The notes under the pieces were generated by a model. The model saw only the letters and a list, made by a program, of their open reading frames with translations, was not told the origin of the DNA and searched no databases. A stretch of DNA of 64,000 nucleotides from JACCSI01 sp963815285 (lineage in GTDB: Bacteria > Acidobacteriota > Vicinamibacteria > Vicinamibacterales > UBA2999), in assembly GCA_963815285.1 (NCBI GenBank), contig CAWFGB010000008.1, positions 1,178,001-1,242,000 on the forward strand, given 5' to 3'. The number at the start of each line of letters is the position of its first letter. The stretch's first letter is position 1. Shown in pieces: positions 27,276-37,089 of the stretch. Made by a program: the position numbers and the translations under genes.

Positions 27276-28305
27276 TTATGAAGCGAGCGACCGCGCGACG
27301 TTGAACGCATCGGCGACGGCTCGATGTGACATCTCGTATTCCGCCTGGCGCGACGGCTGGATGGGTATCGCGTGGAGCCAGTTCTCGCCGAAGCGCGAGA
27401 TGATGTCGGCATCGCTGCGGCGTCGCTGCGATTGCAGGCGGCGTGCGCGAAGGCTTCCAGCTCGGACGACGTGTCGCGCACCATTCCGCCGCGGCCGCCA
27501 GAATGGCCGCGTCCGAGCGCACCCGAGGTCGTACGAATCGCGCGCGTCCTGTGCGTCGCCAGTGGGGGGCGGGCCGCCCCAGCGGACCAGGTGGGTCACC
27601 GAACGCAACGTCCCGATGAGGCCGCGCCCGCCGACTGCCCGCAAGCTGCCAGCGAAACCCAAGTGCCTGGAGGCGCCGCGCCGCAACAACTCTGCCTTGA
27701 TGTGACCCGTCAGCACCGTGCGCGACAGACGGTCGCGTGCCTGCAGCCGCGGCTCATCGACGGTCGACAGCGGGTCGGCGCGAAAGCCCCCAAGACCCAG
27801 GCTCAACACGACTCGTGTGGCCGACAGCATGAGGGCCGCCGAGAGCAGATCGCCGAGCGACTCGTCCCCGGCGTGGGTGAGCAGGGTGTACAGCGCATTG
27901 CGCTCGCAGTGGCGCAGGCGGGCGGCGCTGCTGCTTGCCGACGATGTCCCGTGATGGCGGTGAAAGACGCGGGCACGTGGGCTGAGCCAGACGTCTCTCA
28001 CCCGTCAACCACAACGCCCAGCCGAGCGCGAGATCCTCGTAGTACGCGAAGTGGGCGTCGGGAACCCTCCGGCGGTCACGAAAGCCTCGCGGCGCACCAG
28101 CGCCGCCGCCCCGTTCGCGAAAAGGAGCGGACGCTCGACGGCCCAGCGCGCGATGTCCGGATCGCCAGCCCCGTGCTGAAACCCACGCACCTCGAAGTTC
28201 ATCCCGCCGCCGCCGAAGTCCACATGCGTGCCCGTCCCAACCAACCACGAGCGCGCTGACGCACGCCGCTTCTCGTGTTGTCGCCGTGTCCAACAGCGCG
28301 CGCTC
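27276..28305 (-). pseudogene. Truncated duplicate of the GT2 gene at 30117-32567
   Basis: This segment repeats the last about 1.0 kb of the downstream GT2 gene. Between roughly 27600 and 28000 the two copies are almost identical. Towards the 3' end of the gene they diverge visibly. The copy breaks off at about 28306, where the other copy continues 'LLRALLDTATTREAAC' upstream. It also contains frameshifts near 28015-28220 and 27500-27530. It lacks the N-terminal domain, the Gly-Ala-X linkers and the first half of the catalytic GT2 domain, so it cannot be functional. Confidence 0.85.
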
Positions 28306-28429
28306 GCTGTGTGCTCGTGCGTGTGGCGCCGATCATGGTCGGCAACTCTGTAGCATCGCTCAAGGTGCGTCACCTGCGTCGGCTCGTTCCCGGGGATGGC
28401 GTGATGCGCCCGGCTGGCGACTCGCGCGA

Positions 28430-28435
28430 TAGGAT
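28430..28435 (+). promoter_or_regulatory. Candidate -10 element (TAGGAT), duplicate of 24045-24050
   Basis: The same hexamer and the same 9-base spacing to the ATG as copy 1. The surrounding sequence is conserved between the two loci. Confidence 0.35.
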
Positions 28436-28444
28436 AGCAGGCGC

Positions 28445-30073
28445 ATGCTGAGCCGCCCGTGGAGAATACCCGGCCACCCGTCCAACGCTGCGTTCTCCAA
28501 TGGAATCATGGTCGGCGTGTATTCATGCCTGGCCGCGGTCTTAGCGTTCGGCATGGGGCAGGACCTCAACTGGGACTTGCTCAATTATCACTTCTACAAC
28601 CCTTACATGCTCGTCGACGGGAGACTGGCCAGGGATGTTCACGTCGCTGGCGTCCAATCATTCCTGAATCCGCTGATGGATCTGCCCTTTTATGCGGCGG
28701 TGAGGCTGGGCGTTCCACCGCTCGTCTTTTTCCTGTCCCTTGCCGCAATCCATGGTGTCGTGCTGTTCCTCGTGCACCGCATCACAGTGCAGCTGGTGCC
28801 GCAGACCCTTTCTCCCGGAATCTCGATGGCTGCCGGGGCAGTTGGCGCCATGACCGCCGCACTTGGGGCTGGCTTCCTCTCGGAAGTCGGCAATACGATG
28901 CACGACAACACCTTGGCGGTGCCCATACTGGCCGCACTGCTGATCGTGTTGTTCGAAAGTGACAGGCGCGCGGGAGCGCGGCTCTCCGCCGTGTCCATCG
29001 CGGGCATGCTGGCCGGCGCGGCTGCGGGAATGAAGCTGGCGGTCGGCCCGTTGTGCCTCGGCCTGTGTGCGAGCGTTGCGGTGCTGCCTGGCCGCCTCTC
29101 CACGCGGACCGCTCGCGTCCTTGTGTTCTCCCTCTCGGTGAGCCTCGGCGTGATCCTCACGGGCGGTTTCTGGATGTGGATCATGCACCAGAATTTCGGC
29201 AGCCCGCTGTTCCCGTTTGTAAACGCCTTCTTCCGGTCACCGTTCGCGCCCGTGGAAAACTTTGCTGATTTGCGCATGATGCCCAGGGACTGGACACAGG
29301 TTGTGTTCTATCCATTCATGTGGATGTCAACGCAGAGCCTGGTGACGGAGCCGCCCTCCCGCGATTCCCGCTTCGCCACCGTCTTCATGTTCATCGCGAT
29401 ATGGGCAATGGCAGCGGCCCTGCGGAAGGTCGCTGGTGAAAGGGCAAACTACCGGGTGGAAGCGGGGCGACTCCTGTTGGTGGTCACGTTCTGGTTGGTT
29501 TCCTACATGGTGTGGCTCGAGATATTCTCGACCTACCGCTACGTCATCGCGCTCGAAGTGTTGGCGGCCGCTATCATGTTCGGGGTGGCAGCGCAGGTCA
29601 CCACGGCATGGACGAGCAGATTTGCCATTGCGGTCCCTATCTGCGTCGCCCTGGCGCTCAGCGCCCGATCCCCGGAGTGGGGGCGCACTGCGTGGTCCGA
29701 CTCGTATTTCGGCGTTGATGAGAGCTTGCTGGTCAAGTACGGAGATTCCACGATTGTGATGTGGGACTTCCCGCAAGGATACTTGCCGCCGCTATTTCCG
29801 CGATCGTCGACCTTCGTGAGAATCGTGAGTAACTGGGGACTGTCACAGGAGACCGCCATGTGGGAGCGCGCGGTCGCCGCAATCGACCGAGCGCCCTCAG
29901 GTCGGCTCTACCTGATGGGCAGTGTGACTGGTATTCCGCCGGACGAGCCAAACCCTTTGCTCCAGCAACTCGGCCTCACGCGCACATCAGAAACCTGCGC
30001 GACGTACCCCTCGCATAGTACTCCCTTTCGAGTGTGTGCCTTGAAACGGATCTCGGAGCGGCGCACTCCTTGA
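28445..30073 (+). CDS. Polytopic membrane protein, copy 2 (intact)
   Basis: An intact 542-residue paralogue of the protein at 24060-25677, with the same 'GQDLNWDLLNYHFYNPYML' opening, about ten membrane spans and 'VMWDFPQGYLPPLFPRSSTF' near the C-terminus. It then reads 'NPLLQQLGL' and a short tail. Family assignment as GT-C-like is inferred from the NWDxxNYHxY pattern and the topology. No biochemical function is established. It converges on the Gly-Ala-X linker GT2 gene, as copy 1 did with the truncated copy of that gene. Confidence 0.75.
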   Translation: MLSRPWRIPGHPSNAAFSNGIMVGVYSCLAAVLAFGMGQDLNWDLLNYHFYNPYMLVDGRLARDVHVAGVQSFLNPLMDLPFYAAVRLGVPPLVFFLSLAAIHGVVLFLVHRITVQLVPQTLSPGISMAAGAVGAMTAALGAGFLSEVGNTMHDNTLAVPILAALLIVLFESDRRAGARLSAVSIAGMLAGAAAGMKLAVGPLCLGLCASVAVLPGRLSTRTARVLVFSLSVSLGVILTGGFWMWIMHQNFGSPLFPFVNAFFRSPFAPVENFADLRMMPRDWTQVVFYPFMWMSTQSLVTEPPSRDSRFATVFMFIAIWAMAAALRKVAGERANYRVEAGRLLLVVTFWLVSYMVWLEIFSTYRYVIALEVLAAAIMFGVAAQVTTAWTSRFAIAVPICVALALSARSPEWGRTAWSDSYFGVDESLLVKYGDSTIVMWDFPQGYLPPLFPRSSTFVRIVSNWGLSQETAMWERAVAAIDRAPSGRLYLMGSVTGIPPDEPNPLLQQLGLTRTSETCATYPSHSTPFRVCALKRISERRTP

Positions 30074-30116
30074 CGCCCGTTCCTATCTCAGACCAATCGA
30101 ACGAACGGCGTCTATA

Positions 30117-32567
30117 TCAGGACGCCAGCAGCCGTCCGACACTGAACGCCTCGGCCACCGCTCGGTGTGTGACTTCGTATTCTGCCTGGCGTGACGGATC
30201 GACGGGAATCGCGTGGAGCCAGTTTTCGCCAAAGCGCGAGACGACGTCGGCATCGCTGCGGCGTCGGCCGGATTGCAGCCGCGTCCGGATGACTTCCATC
30301 TCGGCCACGTTCGCGGACCATTCGGCCGCGGCGGCCAGAGTCGCCGCGTGAGCGCTCCCCAGTTCGTACGAATCGCGCGCGTCCTGTGCGTCGCCTGTGG
30401 GGGGCGGGCCGCCCCAGCGGACAAGGTGGGTCACCGAACGCAGCGTGCCGAGGAGGCCGCGCCCGCCGACTGCGCGCAAGCTGCCAGCGAAACCCAGGTG
30501 CCTGGAGGCGCCGCGACGCAACAACTCCGCCTTGATGTGACCCGTCAGCACCGTGCGCGACAGACGGTCGCGTGCCTGCAGCCGCGGCTCATCGACGGTC
30601 GACAGCGGGTCGGCGCGAAAGCCACCAAGACCCAGGCTCAACACGACTCGTGTGGCCGACAGCATGAGGGCCGCCGAGAGCAGATCGCCGAGCGACTCGT
30701 CCCCGGCGTGGGTGAGCAGGGTGTACAGCGCATTGCGCTCGCAGTTGCGCAGTCGGGCGGCGCTGCTGCTTGCCGACGATGTCCCGTGATGGCGGTGAAA
30801 GACGCGGGCACGTGGGCTGAGCCAGACGTCTTCGCCCGTCAACCACAGCGCCCAGCCGAGCGCGAGATCCTCGTAGTACGCGAAGTAGGCGTCGGGAAAC
30901 CCTCCGGCGGCCGCGAAAGCCTCGCGGCGCACCAGCGCCGCCGCCCCGTTCGCGAAAAGGAGCGGACGCTCGACGGCCCAGCGCGCGATGTCCGGATCGC
31001 CGGCCCCGTGCTGAAACCCACGCGCCTCGAAGTTCATCCCACCGCCGCCGAAGTCCACGTGCGTGCCGTCCCAATCAACTACCAAAGCGCTGACGCACGC
31101 CGCTTCTCGTGTTGTCGCCGTGTCCAACAGCGCGCGCAGCAGTTGCGGGTCGACGCGCGTGTCGTCGTTCAGGAACAGGACCCATTCGTGTCGGGCAGCG
31201 TTGAACCCGACGTTGTTCCCGCCGCAAAACCCGCGGTTGCGATCCTGCCGCAGCACCCGCGCGCCTGGATAGTGCCGCTCAACGACCTCGGCCGGATCGA
31301 CCGCCGAAGCGTTGTCCACCACGATCACCTCAACCTGCTCGCGAGGGTAATCGAGCGCCGCTAGCGAATCCAGGCACGCGGGCAAATGCGTCGGCCCAAG
31401 TCGGGTCACGACCACAATCGACACTCCCGCCGCACCAAGCGCACCCGTCGCACCTTGTGCACCAAACGCACCAAACGCACCAAACGCACCTAGTGCACCC
31501 AGTGCACCTGGTGCACCTGCTGTACGTTTGCCCCCCACTCCGAGTGCTCTGCACAGCGCCGCCGCGCCGTCGCCCGCCGCGCGGCGCCAGTCCGCATCGA
31601 CTATCTCCCCGTCAAAAAGCGCTTGGATTTCGTCGTCTCGCTGTGTGCGTGTGCGCTGCAGCTTGTCCCGGCGGATGCGAAGTGCCGGCAGCGCCCGCGC
31701 GAAGTCTTCAACCGCGGATAACAGCGCGACGGTCTCGACCGGCAACTCCACACGCCCGAGTGGCTGCGCGCCAAAGTCGAACGCGCGGGGATCCAGTCCC
31801 GAATGTGCGCTGGCCAGCGCGATGATCCGCGCCAGCGCCGCCGGCAGCGCCCAGCGCAGCCACTCATCTCCAGCGCACGTGAAGAGCGCGCGCAACTGAT
31901 GGCCGGTGTCGCGGCGCAGCCGGCGGGCATGATCGATACGCGATGCCCGCGCTGAAGCCCCGACCCGCAGATCCACGGACCCCGCCCGACTGCCCTGCGT
32001 CGCTGCACCCGACGCACTCGCCGCACCCTGCGCACCTGACGCACTCTGCGCACCCGGTGCACCTTGCGCACCCGGTGCACCTTGTGCACCCGGCTCTGCC
32101 TGAACGACGCTGAGCCCCCGAAGCGCCAGCCGCCAGCCGAGATCGAGGTCGCCGTACATCGCGTCACCTGCCAACACCGTCTGCACCGTCGTGAGCTGAC
32201 CGCGATCGAACACGGCTGCGCCTGCAGTGGGGATCAGCACGCGCGATCCCACATCGCGTGATGGCGCGAATGCGTAGTTGCCGAGCGGGGATACGTGCGG
32301 CGTGCAAGCGCTGATCGATGCAGCCGCGACTCCCGATCGCAGTAGTTCCGCGGCGCGACTCGCTATGGCGAGCGCATCATCGGGCGGCAAGCTGATGTCG
32401 AGCCACGCGACCACTGGCGCACGCGCATCGGCCAGCGCGCGGTCCAGCGTCGTCGCACTCAGCAGCTCGACATCTCCGTGCGCGCGTGAGGCATCGGACC
32501 ACTGCGCGCGCGCCGACGTGGATGGCGATGCGGCATTGTCGAGGAAAACGCTGATGAATGGGGGCAA
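30117..32567 (-). CDS. GT2 glycosyltransferase with two Gly-Ala-X repeat linkers
   Basis: An 816-residue protein. Residues 1-155 look like a degenerate GT2 domain ('VVAWLDISLPPDDALAIASR', 'MYGDLDLGWRLALRGL'). A first (Gly-Ala-X)n tract spans about residues 159-190. A helical module of about 170 residues follows, then a second tract (about 355-388, with G-A-F/L/Q). The active GT2 domain comes next: 'VSIVVVTRLGPTHLPACLDS', 'VEVIVVDNAS', 'NRGFCGGNNVGFN', the DXD-type 'LFLNDDTRVDP' and 'AYFAYYEDLALGWALW'. A C-terminal helical region of about 200 residues ends the chain. The tracts are encoded by 9-bp units GGTGCRNNN. It is divergent from the gene at 32639. Confidence 0.85.
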   Translation of the reverse strand: MPPFISVFLDNAASPSTSARAQWSDASRAHGDVELLSATTLDRALADARAPVVAWLDISLPPDDALAIASRAAELLRSGVAAASISACTPHVSPLGNYAFAPSRDVGSRVLIPTAGAAVFDRGQLTTVQTVLAGDAMYGDLDLGWRLALRGLSVVQAEPGAQGAPGAQGAPGAQSASGAQGAASASGAATQGSRAGSVDLRVGASARASRIDHARRLRRDTGHQLRALFTCAGDEWLRWALPAALARIIALASAHSGLDPRAFDFGAQPLGRVELPVETVALLSAVEDFARALPALRIRRDKLQRTRTQRDDEIQALFDGEIVDADWRRAAGDGAAALCRALGVGGKRTAGAPGALGALGAFGAFGAFGAQGATGALGAAGVSIVVVTRLGPTHLPACLDSLAALDYPREQVEVIVVDNASAVDPAEVVERHYPGARVLRQDRNRGFCGGNNVGFNAARHEWVLFLNDDTRVDPQLLRALLDTATTREAACVSALVVDWDGTHVDFGGGGMNFEARGFQHGAGDPDIARWAVERPLLFANGAAALVRREAFAAAGGFPDAYFAYYEDLALGWALWLTGEDVWLSPRARVFHRHHGTSSASSSAARLRNCERNALYTLLTHAGDESLGDLLSAALMLSATRVVLSLGLGGFRADPLSTVDEPRLQARDRLSRTVLTGHIKAELLRRGASRHLGFAGSLRAVGGRGLLGTLRSVTHLVRWGGPPPTGDAQDARDSYELGSAHAATLAAAAEWSANVAEMEVIRTRLQSGRRRSDADVVSRFGENWLHAIPVDPSRQAEYEVTHRAVAEAFSVGRLLAS
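31432..31523 (-). repeat. 9-bp minisatellite array A (coding, Gly-Ala-X)
   Basis: About ten tandem 9-bp units with fixed GGTGCR and a variable third codon on the coding strand. It encodes Gly-Ala followed by Pro, Leu, Phe, Gln, Thr or Ala, and lies just before the active GT2 domain. Confidence 0.9.
31996..32092 (-). repeat. 9-bp minisatellite array B (coding, Gly-Ala-X)
   Basis: About eleven units of the same 9-bp design as array A, here encoding mostly Gly-Ala-Pro and Gly-Ala-Gln with some Ser substitutions. It lies between the N-terminal domain and the middle helical module of the same protein. Confidence 0.88.
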
Positions 32568-32638
32568 GCGCCTTTACACCGTGGGCGAGCGTGTCGTACA
32601 CTCGGCGACGCGTAACGAATCATAGCAGAGACCCTCGA

Positions 32639-35026
32639 TTGACCCTGGCTTCGCTTCGATCCCGTCTCCGAGGCCTCGCGGGTGTTAGCGCTCTCCCAGT
32701 TCTCGTCTTCCATCGCCTGGGTTGGACGGCTCCGGTTCACGTGGCGCGGCTGGCGTGGCGCCATATCCGAACCGAGCGGCAACGCTTAGACGAGTTGCCG
32801 TTTGCCGCGCAGTGGAGCTCACAGGCCGTCCTGTCTGACGCCATCCGGTGGATGAATCCCGCCTCGATCACGGGAGGCCGCCGAACGTCGCTCTTCGCGC
32901 ATCCGGATTCGCGTGTCGAGTGGCGTGCCACGCTGCCTCCCCACGCCCGTGTCGCCGCGTGGTGCGCACTGCTGCCGAACGCCTGGAACTCCAACAGCGG
33001 AGGAGTGCGCTTCACCATCACCGTGTCTGCCGCCGACGGGCGTCGCCTCGGCCAACGCTCGCTGGTCGCGCGTCCTTCGGTCGTGAAGACCGATCGCAGG
33101 TGGCGGCGGCTCGCCGTTCGCGCCGGCAACAGGCTGCCACAGGACGTGCGCATCACGTTCGAGACGAGCCTGCCGGATGGTGCGTCGACCGCACACGCCT
33201 GGTCGGTGTGGGGCGATCCACAGATCGAGCGCAATCGTTCGCTACCGGCGATGACGCGGTTCTTGCGCGGGGAGCTGAAGGAGCGCGGCGTGGTGGGGGC
33301 GTTCACCGGTCTGCGGATCGACCTCCAGCGCTACGGCGAGGACGCGGCGCGGTATGAGCGCTGGGTCGCGCGCCACACGCCCGACGCTGCCGCCCTCGAG
33401 TCGCTGGCCTCGCGCGTCGCCACGCTCTCGACCCCGCCCCGATTCAGCGTGCTCATCCCGGTCTACAACACCGAACCGCGCTGGCTGAAGGCCGCCATCG
33501 AGTCGGTGAAGGCGCAGGTCTACCGGCACTGGGAGATCTGCATTGCAGACGATGCCTCAACGTCGGCGGCGACGCGCGCGCTGCTGAAGGAATACGAGGC
33601 TGATCCGCGCGTGAAAATCGTCTGGCGGCCGACCAACGGCCACATCGCGTTGGCCTCGAACGATGCGCTGGCCTTGGCCGCCGGCGATTACATCGCGCTG
33701 CTCGACCACGATGATGTGCTGACGCCGGATGCGTTGGCCGAAATGGCGTTGGCGATCGACGAGCAACGAGACGTGGACGTGCTCTACTCGGATGAAGACA
33801 AGCTGACGCTCGCCGGCACCCGCTGCGACCCGTTTTTCAAACCTGACTGGTCGCCTGAGCACTTCCTCGGTCAGATGTACACCTGCCATCTGACCATCGC
33901 GCGCACTGCGCTGATGCGCGAGGTCGGCGGCTTCCGTGCCGGCTTCGAGGGTGCGCAGGATTACGACCTGTGGCTGCGCATGATGGCGCGGACACGTCGG
34001 ATTTACCACGTACCGAAAGTGCTGTATCACTGGCGCAAGATCCCAGGTTCCGCGGCGGCCGTGGCCGAAGCGAAGCCGTATGCCCTCGATAACGCTGCCC
34101 GTGCCCTCGACGATTACATGCGATCAAAGGGCGTGGATGCCGGCGTGGAGCCGGGGCTGGCGCCCGGGTTGTGGCGTGTGCGACGCCGGATTGTGGGCGA
34201 GCCGGACGTCACCATCGTGATTCCGACCGCTGGCCGCACCGCCGAGATGCGCGGTCAGCCCGTCGACCTGTTGGCGCACGCGCTGAGGTCGGTCGTCGAT
34301 CAAACCACGTGGCGCAACTATCGCCTGCTGGTAGTGGACAACGGCGACCTGCGCCCGGAGACGATCGAGGCCATTCGTGACATCCCGCACGAGAGAGTGA
34401 CTTACGACGTGCCGTCCGGCCCGTTCAGCTTTCCGCGCAAGCTCAACTTCTCAGTGCAGCATGTCCGCACCAGGTACTTCACAACCTTCAACGATGACAT
34501 GGAGATCATCACGCCCGACTGGATCGAAGGGCTGCTCGAGTTCGGGCAGGATCCGGAGATCGGGGCGGTCGGCTGCAAGCTGCGATTTCCAGACGGGCGG
34601 CTGCAACACGTCGGGGTCGCCGTCGGCGTCAACGGCGTCGCCGCCCACCTGTTCCATCGGGCGCCTGCCGATTCGTTCGGCTGGAACGGCGGGGCGATGA
34701 CCGTCCGCAACTACTCGGTCGTCACCGGGGCCCTGATGATGACGCGGCGGGAAGTCTGGGACGAAGTCGGCGGATTCGACGAGCGTCTACGCGTCGACTT
34801 CAACGACGTCGATTTCTGCCTCAAGGTTCGCCAGACGGGCTACCGCATCGTCTACACGCCATATGTCGAGTGCTATCACCATGAATCGGGCAGTTTCGGC
34901 GCGCGGCAGCAGAATCCGGATGACATCGCCGAAATGCAGCGCAAGTGGGGTGAGGCACTGACGCACGATCCCTATTACAATCCCAATCTGTCCCGGGATT
35001 CCCACGACTGCCGGCTCCCGGAGTGA
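32639..35026 (+). CDS. Large glycosyltransferase with two tandem GT2 domains
   Basis: About 795 residues from TTG 32639; other in-frame starts lie upstream but would overlap the divergent gene. After an about 270-residue N-terminal region come two GT2 modules. GT2-A (about 285-510) shows 'FSVLIPVYNTEPRWLKAAI', 'IALLDHDDVLTPDAL' and 'EGAQDYDLWLRMMAR'. GT2-B (about 540-790) shows 'VTIVIPTAGR', 'TTFNDDMEIITPDWIEGLL' and 'VDFNDVDFCLKVRQTGYRIV'. Double GT2 proteins of this type usually extend a repeating chain with two linkages. The stop is 9 bases before the rfbF start. Confidence 0.85.
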   Translation: MTLASLRSRLRGLAGVSALPVLVFHRLGWTAPVHVARLAWRHIRTERQRLDELPFAAQWSSQAVLSDAIRWMNPASITGGRRTSLFAHPDSRVEWRATLPPHARVAAWCALLPNAWNSNSGGVRFTITVSAADGRRLGQRSLVARPSVVKTDRRWRRLAVRAGNRLPQDVRITFETSLPDGASTAHAWSVWGDPQIERNRSLPAMTRFLRGELKERGVVGAFTGLRIDLQRYGEDAARYERWVARHTPDAAALESLASRVATLSTPPRFSVLIPVYNTEPRWLKAAIESVKAQVYRHWEICIADDASTSAATRALLKEYEADPRVKIVWRPTNGHIALASNDALALAAGDYIALLDHDDVLTPDALAEMALAIDEQRDVDVLYSDEDKLTLAGTRCDPFFKPDWSPEHFLGQMYTCHLTIARTALMREVGGFRAGFEGAQDYDLWLRMMARTRRIYHVPKVLYHWRKIPGSAAAVAEAKPYALDNAARALDDYMRSKGVDAGVEPGLAPGLWRVRRRIVGEPDVTIVIPTAGRTAEMRGQPVDLLAHALRSVVDQTTWRNYRLLVVDNGDLRPETIEAIRDIPHERVTYDVPSGPFSFPRKLNFSVQHVRTRYFTTFNDDMEIITPDWIEGLLEFGQDPEIGAVGCKLRFPDGRLQHVGVAVGVNGVAAHLFHRAPADSFGWNGGAMTVRNYSVVTGALMMTRREVWDEVGGFDERLRVDFNDVDFCLKVRQTGYRIVYTPYVECYHHESGSFGARQQNPDDIAEMQRKWGEALTHDPYYNPNLSRDSHDCRLPE

Positions 35027-35035
35027 AACGCCCAC

Positions 35036-36068
35036 GTGCCTTCTCCTCCAGTGATGATTCTTTGCGGCGGCATGGGAACCCGCCTCCGCGAAGAAACCGA
35101 ATACCTCCCCAAACCGATGGTCGACATCGGTCCACGCGTATGACATTCACCGAAACCCCACTCGAGGGTGCCTGGATCATCGATATCGACCGCATCGAAG
35201 ACGAGCGCGGCTTCTTTGCGCGCGCGTTTTCGCCCGACGAGTTCGCCGCGCGCGGCTTGGACTCGACGTTGGCTCAGTGTAACGTCGCGTGGAATCATCG
35301 CCGCGGCACGATCCGGGGCATGCATTTCCAACGCGCGCCGATGCAGGAAGTCAAGATCGTGCGTTGCACCGCGGCGCCATTCTCGAACAGGCGCCTATCT
35401 GTGGCACATCATGAAGGGCTATGCCGCGAAGGCTTCAGAGTTCATCTTGTGCTCGGCTACAAGGGCTCCAAATTCGCGAGTCTTCCTGCACTACGAGGCG
35501 ATGCATTCGGATTTCACCATCGAACTCGGCCGGCGCGATTCGATCGAGATCCACGACCGCATTTCGAGCATGGCTGGCGGATCACGCTGGTGGATACAGG
35601 GCTCGAGACCAACACTGGCGGTCGCGTCAAGCGCGCATCGAAGTACCTCGAGGGCGATCGGTTTCTCTCACTTACGGTGACGGCGTCTGCAACGTCGATT
35701 TCCGCGGGCTGATTCGCTTTCACGAGCAGCAGCAGACCATCGGCACGGTGACTGGCGTGCGCCCAAGCTCCCGATTCGGCGAGCTCATCGACCGGGATGG
35801 CCGCGTGCAGCAGTTCAGCGAGAAGCCGCAGATGCACGAAGGGCTCATCAACGGCGGGTTCTTCGTCTTCGAGCGCGCGATGCTCGAATACCTGACCGAA
35901 GACGTCAGCTGTGTTCTCGAGCGCGAGCCGCTCGAGCGACTGGCGCAGGATCGCCAGCTGTCGGTGTTCCGCCACGACGGCTTCTGGCAGTGTATGGACA
36001 CCTATCGCGATTACCAGCAGTTGCGGCAACTGTGGGAATCGGGTGAGGCGGCGTGGAAAACCTGGTGA
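35036..36068 (+). pseudogene. rfbF: Glucose-1-phosphate cytidylyltransferase, interrupted and frameshifted
   Basis: RfbF makes CDP-glucose from CTP and glucose 1-phosphate. From GTG 35036 the frame reads 'MILCGGMGTRLREETEYLPK' then 'PMVDIG', the nucleotide-binding signature. At about 35131 it is replaced by about 250 bases of rfbC 5' sequence, and RfbF resumes at about 35386 ('LWHIMKGYAAK'). Downstream pieces in alternating frames give 'HGWRITLVDTGLETNTGGRV', 'YGDGVCNVDFRGLIRFHEQQ' and 'INGGFFVFERAMLEYL', ending 'WESGEAAWKTW'. At least five one-base shifts are needed besides the insertion. Either this is a pseudogene or this part of the sequence is unreliable. Confidence 0.8.
35130..35386 (+). 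repeat. Inserted 5' copy of the rfbC-like gene
   Basis: From ATG 35140 the sequence encodes 'MTFTETPLEGAWIIDIDRIE' and continues to 'MQEVKIVRCT', an intact 5' segment of the epimerase gene found at 38348-38875. The two copies differ at scattered positions. The left end shares TCCAC with the upstream flank of the other copy, and the right end shares a CTCGA-ACA-like stretch with rfbF. The insertion sits exactly inside rfbF. Confidence 0.75.
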
Positions 36069-37089
36069 CGCCGGAGGCGGGACGCGGCGGCGACGCGCGA
36101 TTCTGGCGCGACCGGCCGACGTTCGTGACCGGAGCGACTGGCCTGGTCGGCTCGTTGGCTGGTGCGTCGACTGCTCGGACGCCGGCGCCGACGTCGTGTG
36201 TCTGGTGCGCGACTGGGTGCCGCAGAGCGAGTTCGTGCGCGCCGGCTCATCGAGCGCGCGTGAAGGTCGTCCGTGGCGATGTCACGCGACCAGGCACTGC
36301 TCGAACGCGTGCTCGGCGAGTACGAGATCGACACGGTGATCCACCTGGCCGCGCAGACGATCGTCGGCATCGCAACCGCAATCCGGTCTCGACCTTCGAA
36401 ACAAACATCCGCGGGGACGTGGGCGCTGCTCGAAGCGTGCCGGCGCAGTCCCGACGCGTGAAGCAGATCGTGGTGGCGTCGTCGGACAAGGCCTACGGCG
36501 ACCAGCAGAAGCTGCCGTACGACGAAGACACGCCGCTTCGCAGGGCGGCATCCTTACGATGTGAGCAAGTCGTGCGCGGATCTGATCGCGCAGACCTACG
36601 CGGTGACTTACGAGCTGCCGGTCGTGATCACGCGCTGCGGCAATTTCTACGGCGGCGGCGATCTGAACTGGAACCGGATCGTGCCGGGCACGATCCGCTC
36701 GGTGCTGCGCGGACGAGCGTCCGGTCATCCGCTCCGATGGGCAGTACATCCGCGATTACTTCTACGTCGAAGACGGCGCGGCCGCCTACATGCTTGCTCG
36801 CCGAGCGACTGGCCGCCGATCACGCACTCTGCGGGCGAGGCTTTCAACTTCTCGAACGAGATCCAGCGTGTCCGTCGTTCGACGTGGTCGATCGCGATCC
36901 TCGCGTCGATGGACAGCTCGATTTTGCGCCAGAAGTGCGCAACGAGGCGACGCAACGAGATTCGCGCAGCAGTACCTGAGCGCCGACGAAGGCGCGCCGG
37001 ATACTCGGCTGGAGTCCGCTGTTCACGCTCGACGAAGGCGCTGCGACGCACATCGACTGGTACCGCGCAGTTTCTCGCGGCAGCCGGCG
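36053..37089 (+). pseudogene. rfbG: CDP-glucose 4,6-dehydratase, many frameshifts
   Basis: Starting at GTG 36053, overlapping the end of rfbF by 16 bases, consecutive pieces in all three frames spell RfbG. They include 'RDRPTFVTGATGLVGS' (Rossmann), 'YEIDTVIHLAAQTIVG', 'IVVASSDKAYGDQQKLPYDE' and 'YDVSKSCADLIAQTYAVTYE' (YxxxK). Then come 'VVITRCGNFYGGGDLNWNRI', 'YIRDYFYVEDGAAAYM' and 'AFNFSNEIQ'. The enzyme converts CDP-glucose to CDP-4-keto-6-deoxyglucose. More than six single-base indels interrupt it, almost all apparent deletions. Amino-acid conservation between the breaks is excellent, which favours sequence error over long-term decay. Confidence 0.8.

Noticed and set aside
30213..31364. 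A 383-residue open frame on the plus strand (with a copy at 27372-28259)
   Set aside because: It is antisense to the GT2 gene and its truncated duplicate. No domain is recognisable, and it exists only because the reverse strand is GC-rich coding DNA.
35023..35712. A 229-residue frame joining rfbF and rfbC pieces as a genuine fusion protein
   Set aside because: The frame runs through parts of both genes out of register; only short segments match each family, so it is a by-product of insertion and frameshifts.
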